DNA of 64,000 bases from Paraburkholderia sp. Tr-20389 (lineage in GTDB: Bacteria; Pseudomonadota; Gammaproteobacteria; Burkholderiales; Burkholderiaceae), in NCBI RefSeq assembly GCF_017104565.1, contig NZ_JAAGPD010000013.1, positions 124,001 through 188,000 of the forward strand. Reading direction: 5' to 3'. The notes beneath the pieces are model-generated. The model searched no databases and had not been told where the DNA came from. It saw nothing but the letters and a program-made list of their open reading frames with translations. This document shows, one piece after another, positions 16,871 to 25,061 of this stretch. Every line of letters begins with the position of its first letter. Within the stretch, counting starts at the first letter, position 1. The position numbers were made by a program, and so were the translations under genes.

Positions 16871-17899
16871 GTGAGCGAAGGCGCTCCAATCCGCTTCTCT
16901 TTAGATGACTTCGGACGCTTGACACACGTGGATGACTGTGATGGGATCTACTGGGGTACTTCATTTCGAGTGCCGCTTAGGAACAGCATGATGAGGCAAG
17001 TTGACGACTGGGTGCGATATGCGGACTTCTACCGCAAGTCGCCGTACTCCATATTTCCGCAAGAGCATCGGGATTCCCCGGGGCGTTTGAATTTTCACAT
17101 GATCACTGTGGAGCAGGGTGATCATGAATTTGTCGATCCCAGTGTTCCCGAAACGGTGGTTGCGCTTCCTTTGTCGGCTTCGCCAGACAACACGTGGGCG
17201 TGGGATATGGGAAACGGATGGCATAGTGACGCGGCAGCGCCGGGACGTATGCTCGTTTTGCCGGCCGACAACACGAGTCGCTGGAAGGTCACGGGAACGC
17301 GCCGTCTGCTTCTCCTGACAATTCCTTCACCGACCGTTCGCCGCATCCTTGGGCCTGCCGCCCCTGACAGGCTGACAGAGGCATTCCTCCCTCTGGCCGA
17401 ATCAACATGGGAAGATTCCTTTCTGCCTCATCTCATGATGCGGTTATGGGACGGAACTGCCAGAGGCCATATTACCGACCGTCTGCTCGTCGATGGAGCG
17501 TTGACGACGCTGGTTGCTCACCTTCTGCAACTGGCAGGCTCTCGCGACCGGCCAATGAAATACGTTTCGCTTCCGAACTGGCGGCTGAAACGGATCTTCG
17601 AGTATGTCGAATCAAATCTGCACGAAGAGATCGATATTGTCGCACTGGCAGAAGTGGCAGGCCTTAGCGTGCGACACTTCGCTCGAGCCTTCAGTGAGGA
17701 GGTCGGCGAGACACCTCATCGGTGGCTGATGGGTCAGCGCACAGAAAGGGCGATTCAACTGCTCAGGGCAGACGAAATGCCGCTTTCTGAAATCGCAACC
17801 GCTTGCGGATTTTCAAGCCAGAGCCATTTCACCAAGGTGTTCCGTCAGATCACCGGTGAGACCCCGAAGCGCTGGTTCAATGCCACCAAGATGGGTTGA
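16871..17899 (+). CDS. AraC-family transcriptional regulator
   Basis: This 342-residue protein starts at GTG. Residues about 1-220 form a ligand-binding domain of the AraC-binding-like type (SFRVPLRNSMMRQ, GDHEFVDPSVPETVVALPLS). The last 100 residues form the double helix-turn-helix: IDIVALAEVAGLSVRHFARAF and MPLSEIATACGFSSQSHFTKVFRQITGETPKRW. It is divergent from the cyclase-permease operon, across an intergenic region with a perfect palindrome, and convergent with the LysR at 17910 (10 bases apart). It is the obvious candidate regulator of the cyclase-permease operon. Confidence 0.92.
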   Translation: MSEGAPIRFSLDDFGRLTHVDDCDGIYWGTSFRVPLRNSMMRQVDDWVRYADFYRKSPYSIFPQEHRDSPGRLNFHMITVEQGDHEFVDPSVPETVVALPLSASPDNTWAWDMGNGWHSDAAAPGRMLVLPADNTSRWKVTGTRRLLLLTIPSPTVRRILGPAAPDRLTEAFLPLAESTWEDSFLPHLMMRLWDGTARGHITDRLLVDGALTTLVAHLLQLAGSRDRPMKYVSLPNWRLKRIFEYVESNLHEEIDIVALAEVAGLSVRHFARAFSEEVGETPHRWLMGQRTERAIQLLRADEMPLSEIATACGFSSQSHFTKVFRQITGETPKRWFNATKMG

Positions 17900-17909
17900 T
17901 CCACGCAGG

Positions 17910-18806
17910 TTAGATGCTTGTGTCCCGGCTTTTGGCCCATTTCTCAACCGACGTGACGATATGCGCGTGCATCGCCTTTGCAGCCGGGGCCAGGCCTTCC
18001 TGGCTCAGCGACGCAAGTACGATAGCCCGACTCTCCGCCGGATAGAAAGGAAACACCTGTACGGCGCTTCTGTAGTTGAGAAGCGCGAGTTGAGGCATGA
18101 CGCTGATGCCCAGCCCGCTTTCAACGATTGCGATTATTGCGGCATCGTCTATTGCCCGCGCGCTCGACTTGACGGAGATGCGGTGGGACGCCAGTAGCTG
18201 TTCTGTTTCCTTGCCATAGCCGGTCCCCTGCAGAACGATATTGTGATCTGCCAGTTCATCGACGGTCATGTATGCCTTGCTCTTGGACTTGAAGCCAGGT
18301 GGAGCGATACACACCAACGGATCGACGTAAAGGGGCGTTACATCAAGCCCCGGCGCGGCGGGTAAGGTGATAAAACCCAGATCGACCTGGCTCTTGATGA
18401 TCCATTCGGCGACATCGTCGTACCCGCCCTGTTCGATGACCACCTCGATCTTGGGATATTGTTCCGCGAACCCCCGGATAATCTTTGGCAACCAGGCAAC
18501 GCTGACGCTGCTGAATGCACCAATCCGGACCGTGCCCGCCTCCAGTCCAAGCAGCTTTGAGGCTTGCTGGCCCAGCTTCTCGTTGCTTTGAAGCACCTCA
18601 CGGACTGTTGGCAACAATGCCTCACCCCCTGCCGTGAGTCGGACACCGCTTCGATTCCGCGTAAAAAGTGTGAAGCCTAGTTCCTGCTCGAATCCACTCA
18701 ACGCGTGACTCACTGCCGAAGGCGACAGGTTGAGTTGATGCGCGGCCGCAGCGAAACTGCCGCGCTCGACGATCGCGACAAAAACCTCGTAGGCATTAAG
18801 CGACAT
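17910..18806 (-). CDS. LysR-family transcriptional regulator
   Basis: This is a 298-residue LTTR. The winged HTH (FVAIVERGSFAAAAHQLNLSPSAVSHALSGFEQELG) is followed by RNRSGVRLTAGGEALLP and a two-lobed effector domain (VRIGAFSSVSVAWLPKII). It is transcribed divergently from the GMC-ALDH-methylaspartase operon. Two related T-N11-A palindromes lie between them, one nine bases before its own start and one in mid-region. This is the classic arrangement for activation of the divergent operon with self-repression. Confidence 0.93.
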   Translation of the reverse strand: MSLNAYEVFVAIVERGSFAAAAHQLNLSPSAVSHALSGFEQELGFTLFTRNRSGVRLTAGGEALLPTVREVLQSNEKLGQQASKLLGLEAGTVRIGAFSSVSVAWLPKIIRGFAEQYPKIEVVIEQGGYDDVAEWIIKSQVDLGFITLPAAPGLDVTPLYVDPLVCIAPPGFKSKSKAYMTVDELADHNIVLQGTGYGKETEQLLASHRISVKSSARAIDDAAIIAIVESGLGISVMPQLALLNYRSAVQVFPFYPAESRAIVLASLSQEGLAPAAKAMHAHIVTSVEKWAKSRDTSI

Positions 18807-18814
18807 AACGATTT

Positions 18815-18833
18815 AGATGAATTTTTTGCATCT
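18815..18833. promoter_or_regulatory. LysR half-conserved operator next to lysR start
   Basis: AGATGAATTTTTTGCATCT matches the perfect palindrome at 18974-18992 at 15 of 19 positions and keeps the complete right half. It lies just upstream of the LysR start and is a probable activation or autorepression site. Confidence 0.5.
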
Positions 18834-18973
18834 ACGGTTCGATTAAATTGAATTGTGGCACAGCCTTCCGCCAGGCGCCATCTCCTGCCTTGTGAAGCTC
18901 TACACCGCGCGTCGGGGCAGTGACACGCGGCCGGTTCCCCGTGGACCATAGGGTTTCTATTTACCCGTCGCTT

Positions 18974-18992
18974 AGATGCAAAGTTTGCATCT
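18974..18992. promoter_or_regulatory. LysR recognition site, perfect T-N11-A palindrome
   Basis: AGATGCAAA-G-TTTGCATCT is a perfect 9-bp inverted repeat containing TGCAAAGTTTGCA, a T-N11-A box. It lies midway in the divergent LysR/GMC intergenic region, about 150 bases before the GMC gene. Confidence 0.65.
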
Positions 18993-19143
18993 ATTGGTAA
19001 ATATAAATCTCTTTTTTAACAGTTGCCTCGTGCGTACTATTTCGTGGCGGGAAGGTGAAAACCGTCCAATGAAAAGGGTATGTGCTTGACGGCGCGACGC
19101 GGCGCCGAATGCGAGAGAAAAGATGGAACCGAAAGGAGAGACT

Positions 19144-20781
19144 GTGAACGCGATCAATACCAACGCCCAAACCTACGACTACGTGATCGTCGGCGGCGGG
19201 TCTGCCGGGTCTATCCTGGCGGCCCGGCTGTCTGAGGATCCAAAGGTTACGGTCTGCGTGCTGGAGGCCGGACGGAGCGATCTGCGTCCGTACGTCCGCA
19301 TCCCTTCCGGTTTCGTCAAGACGCTAACCCAACCCGAGATCACGTGGCAATTCAAGACTGAGCCGTCGGATGGCAGCGGTGGACGCAAAATTTCCACAAC
19401 TCAAGGACGAGTGATCGGCGGTTCAAGCTCCATCAATGGCATGATGATTGTGCGGGGGCAGCCCGGGGACTTCGATAGCTGGGAGTCGCTCGGAAATCGA
19501 GGATGGGGATACAAGGACGTTCTGCGGTATTTCAACCGGTCGGAGCGTTACACCGGGACGTGCGCAGAAAGCGGCGTTCGCGGTCATTCGGGGCCTATTC
19601 CTGTCACGCCGATGGACTGGTTTCATCCTATTTCCGAGACGTTCATCGAAGCTGCCGTTGCGGCCGGACACAAGCGCAACCCTGATTACAATTCGGGCGA
19701 TCAAGAGGGCGTGGGCTATTTCCAACGCACGATCGAGAATGGATACCGTGTAAGCGCTGCCGTTGCTTTCTTGGCGCCGGCTCTCAAGCGTGGCAATGTC
19801 GCATTGCATTCGGGCGTGCGAGCACAGCGCATTCTGTTTGAGGGCAAGCGCGCAATAGGCATTGGATTCGTTCGACGGCAAGGTGGCGAGGAGACTGTTG
19901 TGAAGGCCCGCCGTGAGGTGATCATTTCGGCAGGCACCGCAAACACCGCGCGACTCCTGCAACTTTCCGGTGTTGGTCCGGCGAGGCTGTTGTCAGAACT
20001 CGGTGTCAAGGTCGTCCATGATCTGCCTGGTGTCGGCGAAAATCTCGGCGATCACTATTCGGCACGGATGGTAATGCGTGCACGACGCGGCACCACGACC
20101 CTGAACGAGATGGCGCGCGGCGTTCGTCTGGGTTGGCAAATCATGCGCTGGCTCGCGAAAAAGCCGAGCGTACTGACCTTGACGCCTTCGCAGGCTCACC
20201 TTTTCTGCAAGTCATCGCCCGAAGTAGACACTCCTGACCTCCAATGCGTCTTTGTCCCGGGGAGTTATAAGGAGGGCAAGCACTATGTGCTGGACGACTA
20301 TCCTGGCGTGACCGGTGGATGGTGGCAGCATCGGCCGCTGAGCCGCGGATATGTACGCGCCCGTTCGCGGGATGTGTTCGAGGACCCGATCATCCAGCCA
20401 AACTACCTTTCGCATTCTCTTGACCAGGAAGTCATGGTCGCGGGCATGAAAATCATTCGCGGTCTGCTCCATTCGTCGACACTCGCCAAATATCTCGAAG
20501 AAGAGACCGTTCCGGGCATGGATGTGAGCACCGACGAAAAAATGCTGGATTTTTGCAAGAGCCACGGCTCGACGGGCTATCACCTTGTGGGGACCGCCCG
20601 CATGGGCCCGAAGTCGGATCCGATGTCGGTTGTCGATGACTCGTTGCGCGTACATGGGCTCGAAAACCTGCGCGTCATCGATGCGTCAATCATGCCGGCG
20701 ATCACCTCGGGCAACACCTACGCTGCGACGCTGATGATCGCGGAAAAGGGAGCGGACCTGATCCGCGGTATTCGCGCTTAG
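19144..20781 (+). CDS. GMC-family FAD-dependent alcohol oxidoreductase (choline dehydrogenase-like)
   Basis: This protein has 545 residues from the GTG at 19144, chosen because AGGAG lies five bases before it; an ATG seven codons earlier is poorly spaced. The FAD Rossmann motif is VIVGGGSAGSILAARL and the GMC signature is GRVIGGSSSINGMM. The catalytic C-terminus contains HLVGTARMG (His) and SGNTYAATLMIAEK (Asn). It would oxidise a primary alcohol to an aldehyde, passing electrons to quinone or oxygen. The aldehyde dehydrogenase 36 bases downstream would then give the acid. The operon continues with methylaspartate ammonia-lyase, so the alcohol may feed a branched dicarboxylate or amino acid; that is inference. 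Confidence 0.93.
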   Translation: MNAINTNAQTYDYVIVGGGSAGSILAARLSEDPKVTVCVLEAGRSDLRPYVRIPSGFVKTLTQPEITWQFKTEPSDGSGGRKISTTQGRVIGGSSSINGMMIVRGQPGDFDSWESLGNRGWGYKDVLRYFNRSERYTGTCAESGVRGHSGPIPVTPMDWFHPISETFIEAAVAAGHKRNPDYNSGDQEGVGYFQRTIENGYRVSAAVAFLAPALKRGNVALHSGVRAQRILFEGKRAIGIGFVRRQGGEETVVKARREVIISAGTANTARLLQLSGVGPARLLSELGVKVVHDLPGVGENLGDHYSARMVMRARRGTTTLNEMARGVRLGWQIMRWLAKKPSVLTLTPSQAHLFCKSSPEVDTPDLQCVFVPGSYKEGKHYVLDDYPGVTGGWWQHRPLSRGYVRARSRDVFEDPIIQPNYLSHSLDQEVMVAGMKIIRGLLHSSTLAKYLEEETVPGMDVSTDEKMLDFCKSHGSTGYHLVGTARMGPKSDPMSVVDDSLRVHGLENLRVIDASIMPAITSGNTYAATLMIAEKGADLIRGIRA

Positions 20782-20817
20782 GTCGCTTCAGTTCAATCTT
20801 ATTCGTAGGAGACGGCA

Positions 20818-22257
20818 ATGGCCGCAGAAAATCTTGACGCTCATCTCTTCATCGACGGCAAATGGATTGAAGGGAAGTCCGGTTCCCAACCGAACATCGA
20901 CCCAGGCACCGAAGAAACCGTTGGCGTCGTGACGTTGGCGGACAGCGAGCAGGTGCAGGCTGCACTGGACGCTGCATATCGAGCATTTCCCACATGGAGC
21001 GCAATGACGGGCCAGGCTCGCGGGGCGATCCTGAAGAAGGCGTCGGCGCTGCTGGCGGACCGCATTGAGGAGGTCGCCGCTGGACTTCTGCTCGAGTCCG
21101 GCAAGACGCGAGCGGATGCAATCGGCGAACTCCGGCGCACGATCGAGACGCTGGCGTGGAACGGAGAAGAGGCAAGCCGCATCAGTGGGAAGGTGCATCA
21201 GGGCATCGTGGCCGGCAGCACGCGCTTATCCCTGCCGACTCCTTTGGGCGTTGTGGTCGCGATTACGCCGTGGAATTTTCCGGCTGTACTGGTTGGCCGC
21301 AAGCTCGGAGCGGCGCTTGCGGCAGGCTGCACTGTTGTGCTTAAAGCTTCCGAGTTCACGCCGTACAGTGCGCGGGCGATAGTACAGACTCTCGTCGACG
21401 CCGGTCTGCCCGATGGCGTTGTCAATCTGATCTACGGCGACCCGGCAGCAATCAGTAAGCAGCTCCTCGCGTCCCCCGTTGTCAAAGCCGTATCTTTCAC
21501 TGGGTCGACCCACGTTGGAAAGCAGTTGGCAGCTCTCGCCGCGCAAAATCTCATCCGCCCCATCTTTGAGCTGGGCGGGCATGCCCCCGTCATCGTGTGG
21601 AGCGATGCCGATATTGATAAAGTCGTTCAGGTGACCGCTCCTGCTAAGTTCGGATCGGCGGGTCAGTCTTGTGTCGCGCCCACGCGATATCTCGTGCACC
21701 ACTCCGTGCATGACAAACTGGTCAAGGCGCTTGTCGAGAAGGCAAAGACTTACCGCCTCGGACACGGCGAAGAGGAGGGTGCAACGCTTGGGCCGGTAGC
21801 GCACGGCGGTCGTGTGGCCTCCTTCCTTCAGCTGGTAGACGACGCGGTTTCCAAAGGCGCTGTCGTTGAGACGGGCGGAAAGAAACTCGAGCGCGCAGGC
21901 TTCTTTGTCGAGCCAACTGTGCTGTCGTCGGTTTCGCGGGATGCCGAAATCCTCACGGAAGAACCCTTCGGCCCGGTCGCTACGATCCAGTCAATCGAGA
22001 CGGTGGACGAAGCGATCGAGCTCGCGAACGCTTCCCCCTATTCGTTTGCGGCTTATATCTTCACAGATTCGCTCCGTGTCCGGGACGAACTGGTCGGTCA
22101 CTTGAACGCGTCGAACATCGGCATCAATCAGACTGCGCCTTCGCTGCCGGACGTCGCGCTTGGCGGCCTTGGCAACAGCGGTTATGGCTATGAAGGCGGG
22201 ACGGAAGGCGTGCTGGCCTATATGCACCTGCGCTTGGTCAGCCAGTCCGCGGGCTGA
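20818..22257 (+). CDS. Aldehyde dehydrogenase, NAD(P)+-dependent
   Basis: This is a 479-residue ALDH. The oxyanion Asn and Rossmann segment are in TPWNFPAVLVGRKLGAAL, VLKAS gives the cofactor Lys, the general base Glu is in FELGGHAP near residue 250, and the nucleophile Cys is in GSAGQSCVAPTR near residue 284. It is closest in style to succinate-semialdehyde and related dehydrogenases. AGGAGACGGCA precedes the ATG. It lies in an operon with the GMC oxidoreductase (36 bases) and methylaspartase (44 bases). It is likely to convert the aldehyde made by the GMC enzyme into a carboxylate. Confidence 0.94.
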   Translation: MAAENLDAHLFIDGKWIEGKSGSQPNIDPGTEETVGVVTLADSEQVQAALDAAYRAFPTWSAMTGQARGAILKKASALLADRIEEVAAGLLLESGKTRADAIGELRRTIETLAWNGEEASRISGKVHQGIVAGSTRLSLPTPLGVVVAITPWNFPAVLVGRKLGAALAAGCTVVLKASEFTPYSARAIVQTLVDAGLPDGVVNLIYGDPAAISKQLLASPVVKAVSFTGSTHVGKQLAALAAQNLIRPIFELGGHAPVIVWSDADIDKVVQVTAPAKFGSAGQSCVAPTRYLVHHSVHDKLVKALVEKAKTYRLGHGEEEGATLGPVAHGGRVASFLQLVDDAVSKGAVVETGGKKLERAGFFVEPTVLSSVSRDAEILTEEPFGPVATIQSIETVDEAIELANASPYSFAAYIFTDSLRVRDELVGHLNASNIGINQTAPSLPDVALGGLGNSGYGYEGGTEGVLAYMHLRLVSQSAG

Positions 22258-22301
22258 TTCCGGCAAATGTTCCTTCAACATTGACCTAGAGAAGATTGAC
22301 C

Positions 22302-23555
22302 ATGTCCAGTTTGATCACTATCCAGAAAGTCATCGCGAGTCCCGGCGTTGGCTCCTTCTTTTTCGACGACCAGGCCGCCATCAAGGCTGGAGCGCAGCGC
22401 GACGGCGCAGCGTATGCCGGTACACCGCAAACTCCCGGATTCAAGGCTGTTCGCGAGCCATCCGAATCGGTGTCGGTCATGCTCGTCCTGAGCGATGGCT
22501 ATATCGCAAAGGGCGACTGCGCGAGCGTCCAATACACCGGCGTTGGCGGCCGGGAGCCGCGATTTCATGCGAAGGAACTTGCAACGCAGATCGAGCAGCA
22601 GTTGGCCCCACATCTGAGCGGCCTGAGCATTCGTTCGTTCCGAAAGACGGCTGAATTCGCCGAGCAGATCATCGATGGATCCTTTGAAGCGAAACGCGCT
22701 GCGGCTTATGGGGTGTCTCAAGCATTGCTGGACGCGGCTGCTCACGTTGCCGGCCATCATCTGATGGCCCAGGTCATCAGAGACGAGTGGCAGATCGACA
22801 AGCCGCTTGCTGCGGTACCGGTGTACGGCCAGTGCGGCGACGAACGTTATACGAATGTCGACAAGATGATCCTCAAGAGCGTGCCAGTGATGCCACATGG
22901 CCTGATCAATACCAGCGATCTGGTCGGTCCCGATGGTGCGGCGCTCGAAGCCTACATCGACTGGTTGAGAGGCCGCATTGCTCAACTTCGAACGTCGGCT
23001 GACTACCAGCCGGTTATCCATATCGACGTCTACGGTCTCATCGGCGCTGCGGCAGGCGGCTCGATTGAGGGAACTGCCGACATTATCGATCGGCTCGAAC
23101 GCGCAGCAGGCCCCCACCAATTGCGCATTGAACACCCGCTTGATGCCGGCGGACGGGACGCGCAAATCGAGGCCCTGGGCGCGCTTCGCCGAACGCTGAA
23201 GAATCGAGGCAGCAACGTCGGAATCATTGCCGACGAATGGGCCAACACGGCCGAAGACGTACACCTCTTCGCTGCAGCTGGTGCTGTCGATATGGTGCAG
23301 ATCAAAACGCCGGATCTCGGCTCCCTCCATAACTCTGTCGACGCAATCCTCGACTGTCACCGTCATGGTGTCGGGCCGGTGCTCGGTGGTACGTGCGCAG
23401 AAACCGATCTGTCGGCACGCGCGACTACGAACATTGGTGTAGCAACCGGTGTCACGCAGATGCTCGCGAAACCAGGTATGGGATTCGATGAAGGCTTCAA
23501 CATCGTCTTCAACGAGATGAATCGGGTCCTACGCATCGCCCAGGCGATTCGCTAA
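22302..23555 (+). CDS. Methylaspartate ammonia-lyase (3-methylaspartase)
   Basis: This 417-residue member of the enolase superfamily converts L-threo-3-methylaspartate to mesaconate and ammonia. Active-site residues can be seen: His in VMPHGLINT, the three metal ligands in IHIDVYG, IEHPLDAGG and IIADEWAN, and the Gln-Ile-Lys pair in MVQIKTPDLG, whose Lys is the catalytic base. The N-terminal SPGVGSFFFDDQAAIKAG is typical. The start is the ATG at 22302, not the TTG two codons upstream. The usual partner, glutamate mutase, is not in the window, so methylaspartate must come from outside the cell or from another locus. It is the third gene of the GMC-ALDH operon. Confidence 0.94.
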   Translation: MSSLITIQKVIASPGVGSFFFDDQAAIKAGAQRDGAAYAGTPQTPGFKAVREPSESVSVMLVLSDGYIAKGDCASVQYTGVGGREPRFHAKELATQIEQQLAPHLSGLSIRSFRKTAEFAEQIIDGSFEAKRAAAYGVSQALLDAAAHVAGHHLMAQVIRDEWQIDKPLAAVPVYGQCGDERYTNVDKMILKSVPVMPHGLINTSDLVGPDGAALEAYIDWLRGRIAQLRTSADYQPVIHIDVYGLIGAAAGGSIEGTADIIDRLERAAGPHQLRIEHPLDAGGRDAQIEALGALRRTLKNRGSNVGIIADEWANTAEDVHLFAAAGAVDMVQIKTPDLGSLHNSVDAILDCHRHGVGPVLGGTCAETDLSARATTNIGVATGVTQMLAKPGMGFDEGFNIVFNEMNRVLRIAQAIR

Positions 23556-23632
23556 CGAGTGGACTGCCCAGCAGGTTGCGCCCACCACGGGGGTATCCTG
23601 CTTCGGTCAGTAGCTCCTCGCGTTTTCTGTGA

Positions 23633-23701
23633 GCCTTCGAATTTTGCGAAGCGCGCTTGTCGAAGTGCTCATTCCGGGATCAAAGAGCGCGACGTAGAAT
23701 T
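23633..23701 (+). promoter_or_regulatory. Promoter block shared with citF (CaiB/CitE copy)
   Basis: This block matches 9899-9967 over 69 bases without gaps, with a T-N11-A box (TCGAATTTTGCGA, 23637-23649), a conserved ATTCCGGGA and an identical TAGAATT at the same spacing. It lies about 170-240 bases before the CoA-transferase ATG. Confidence 0.6.
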
Positions 23702-23805
23702 TCCGGATCGGTATGACATGCGGATTGGACCTTCACCATCCCGGCCCCGCCCCCAATCGCGAACTCCCGGACACCGGGGCGTAGGCCGAGCCGCCACAAT
23801 ATCTG

Positions 23806-23848
23806 ATCAAATTCATTCGTTCGATATCCCATCAAATTAGTTAATTCG
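23806..23848 (+). repeat. Imperfect direct repeat upstream of the CoA-transferase
   Basis: Two 18-base copies (ATCAAATT-N2-TT-N2-TTCG at 23806-23823 and 23831-23848) agree at 14 positions and are offset by 25 bases, about two and a half helical turns. The second ends 24 bases before the ATG. They may be an activator or repressor site. Confidence 0.4.
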
Positions 23849-23872
23849 TACTACGTAGAAGGAAGTTACGAA

Positions 23873-25051
23873 ATGACAGGACCGCTTTCTGGAATCACTG
23901 TTGTGTCACTGGAACAGGCTATCGCAGCACCATTTGCGACGCGACAGCTTGCCGATCTGGGTGCGCGAGTCATCAAGATTGAGCGTCCCGTAGTTGGCGA
24001 CTTCGCTCGCGCATACGACGACCGTGTAAACGGTATGTCGTCGCACTTCGCATGGACCAACCGCTCGAAGGAAAGTCTCACGCTGAACACGAAGCATGAG
24101 CAGGCGAGCGGCGTTCTCCATTCGCTTCTCGCCAAGGCGGACGTCTTCGTACAGAACCTGGCGCCCGGTGCAACGGCGCGAATCGGTTTGGACTATGAGA
24201 CTCTGAAGGAGCGTTACCCAGGGCTGATTGTCTGCGACATCTCGGGCTACGGTGACAACGGACCTTATACGCAAAAGAAGGCCTACGATTTGTTGGTCCA
24301 GGCGGAAGCTGGCTTCCTGTCAGTTAGCGGCACAGGTGAGGAGATGGTCAAAGCCGGATGCTCGATCGCGGATATTGCGGCAGGCATGTATGCATACTCC
24401 AATATTCTTGCCGCACTGATTCAGCGTGGAAGGACGTCTCGAGGGTGCCGGATAGACGTATCGATGCTCGAGGCAATGGCCGAATGGATGAGCTTTCCCA
24501 TGTATTACGCCTTCGAAGGCGCTGCGCCGCCGCCGCGCGCCGGTGCGTCTCACGCCACGATCTTCCCGTACGGCCCGTTCGTCGCGAATGACGGCAAAAC
24601 TGTCATTCTTGGGCTGCAAAACGAACGGGAATGGGCGAAGTTCTGCCAAATCGTCCTTGAATCGCCGGAGCTGGTATCCGATGACCGCTTCTCCACGAAT
24701 GCGAATCGCAGCAAAAATCGCGCAGCGCTACGGGCGATCATCGATCATGCTTTCTCCGGTCTGGACAGCGACCAACTGCTTGCCCGGCTTGATGCTGCCG
24801 ACATTGCGAATGCCCGCGTCAACGACATGCGAGGCGTGTGGGAGCACCCACAACTCAAGGCACGAGAGCGCTGGCGAGTCGTAGGATCCCCGGTCGGCGA
24901 TATTCCAGCCTTGGTGCCCCCCGGCGGTACGGCCTTCGCCCAACGAATGGATCCGATACCGGCCGTTGGTCAGCATACCGACGACATCCTCACGGAACTG
25001 GGCTTTACACCGTCCGACATCGGCTCCCTGCGAGCGACGGGCGGCATCTAG
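23873..25051 (+). CDS. CaiB/BaiF (type III) CoA-transferase
   Basis: This is a 392-residue family III CoA-transferase. GITVVSLEQAIAAPFATRQLADLGARVIKIERPVVGDFAR is the standard N-terminus. DVFVQNLAPGATARIGLDYE contains the expected Gln-Asn-x-x-PG stretch, although the catalytic Asp found in related motifs is better sought in DISGYGDNGPY and CRIDVSMLEAM. The enzyme transfers CoA between two carboxylates through a mixed anhydride. It is followed ten bases on by a CitE-like lyase, so the acceptor is probably citramalate, mesaconate or another hydroxy-dicarboxylate. GAAGGAAGTTACGAA precedes the ATG. Its promoter region holds the block shared with citF. Confidence 0.93.
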   Translation: MTGPLSGITVVSLEQAIAAPFATRQLADLGARVIKIERPVVGDFARAYDDRVNGMSSHFAWTNRSKESLTLNTKHEQASGVLHSLLAKADVFVQNLAPGATARIGLDYETLKERYPGLIVCDISGYGDNGPYTQKKAYDLLVQAEAGFLSVSGTGEEMVKAGCSIADIAAGMYAYSNILAALIQRGRTSRGCRIDVSMLEAMAEWMSFPMYYAFEGAAPPPRAGASHATIFPYGPFVANDGKTVILGLQNEREWAKFCQIVLESPELVSDDRFSTNANRSKNRAALRAIIDHAFSGLDSDQLLARLDAADIANARVNDMRGVWEHPQLKARERWRVVGSPVGDIPALVPPGGTAFAQRMDPIPAVGQHTDDILTELGFTPSDIGSLRATGGI

Positions 25052-25061
25052 GAGCACCTAT

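Noticed and set aside
22275-23366. 363-codon ORF antisense to methylaspartase
   Set aside because: Complement of a gene with all catalytic residues; its own product resembles nothing.
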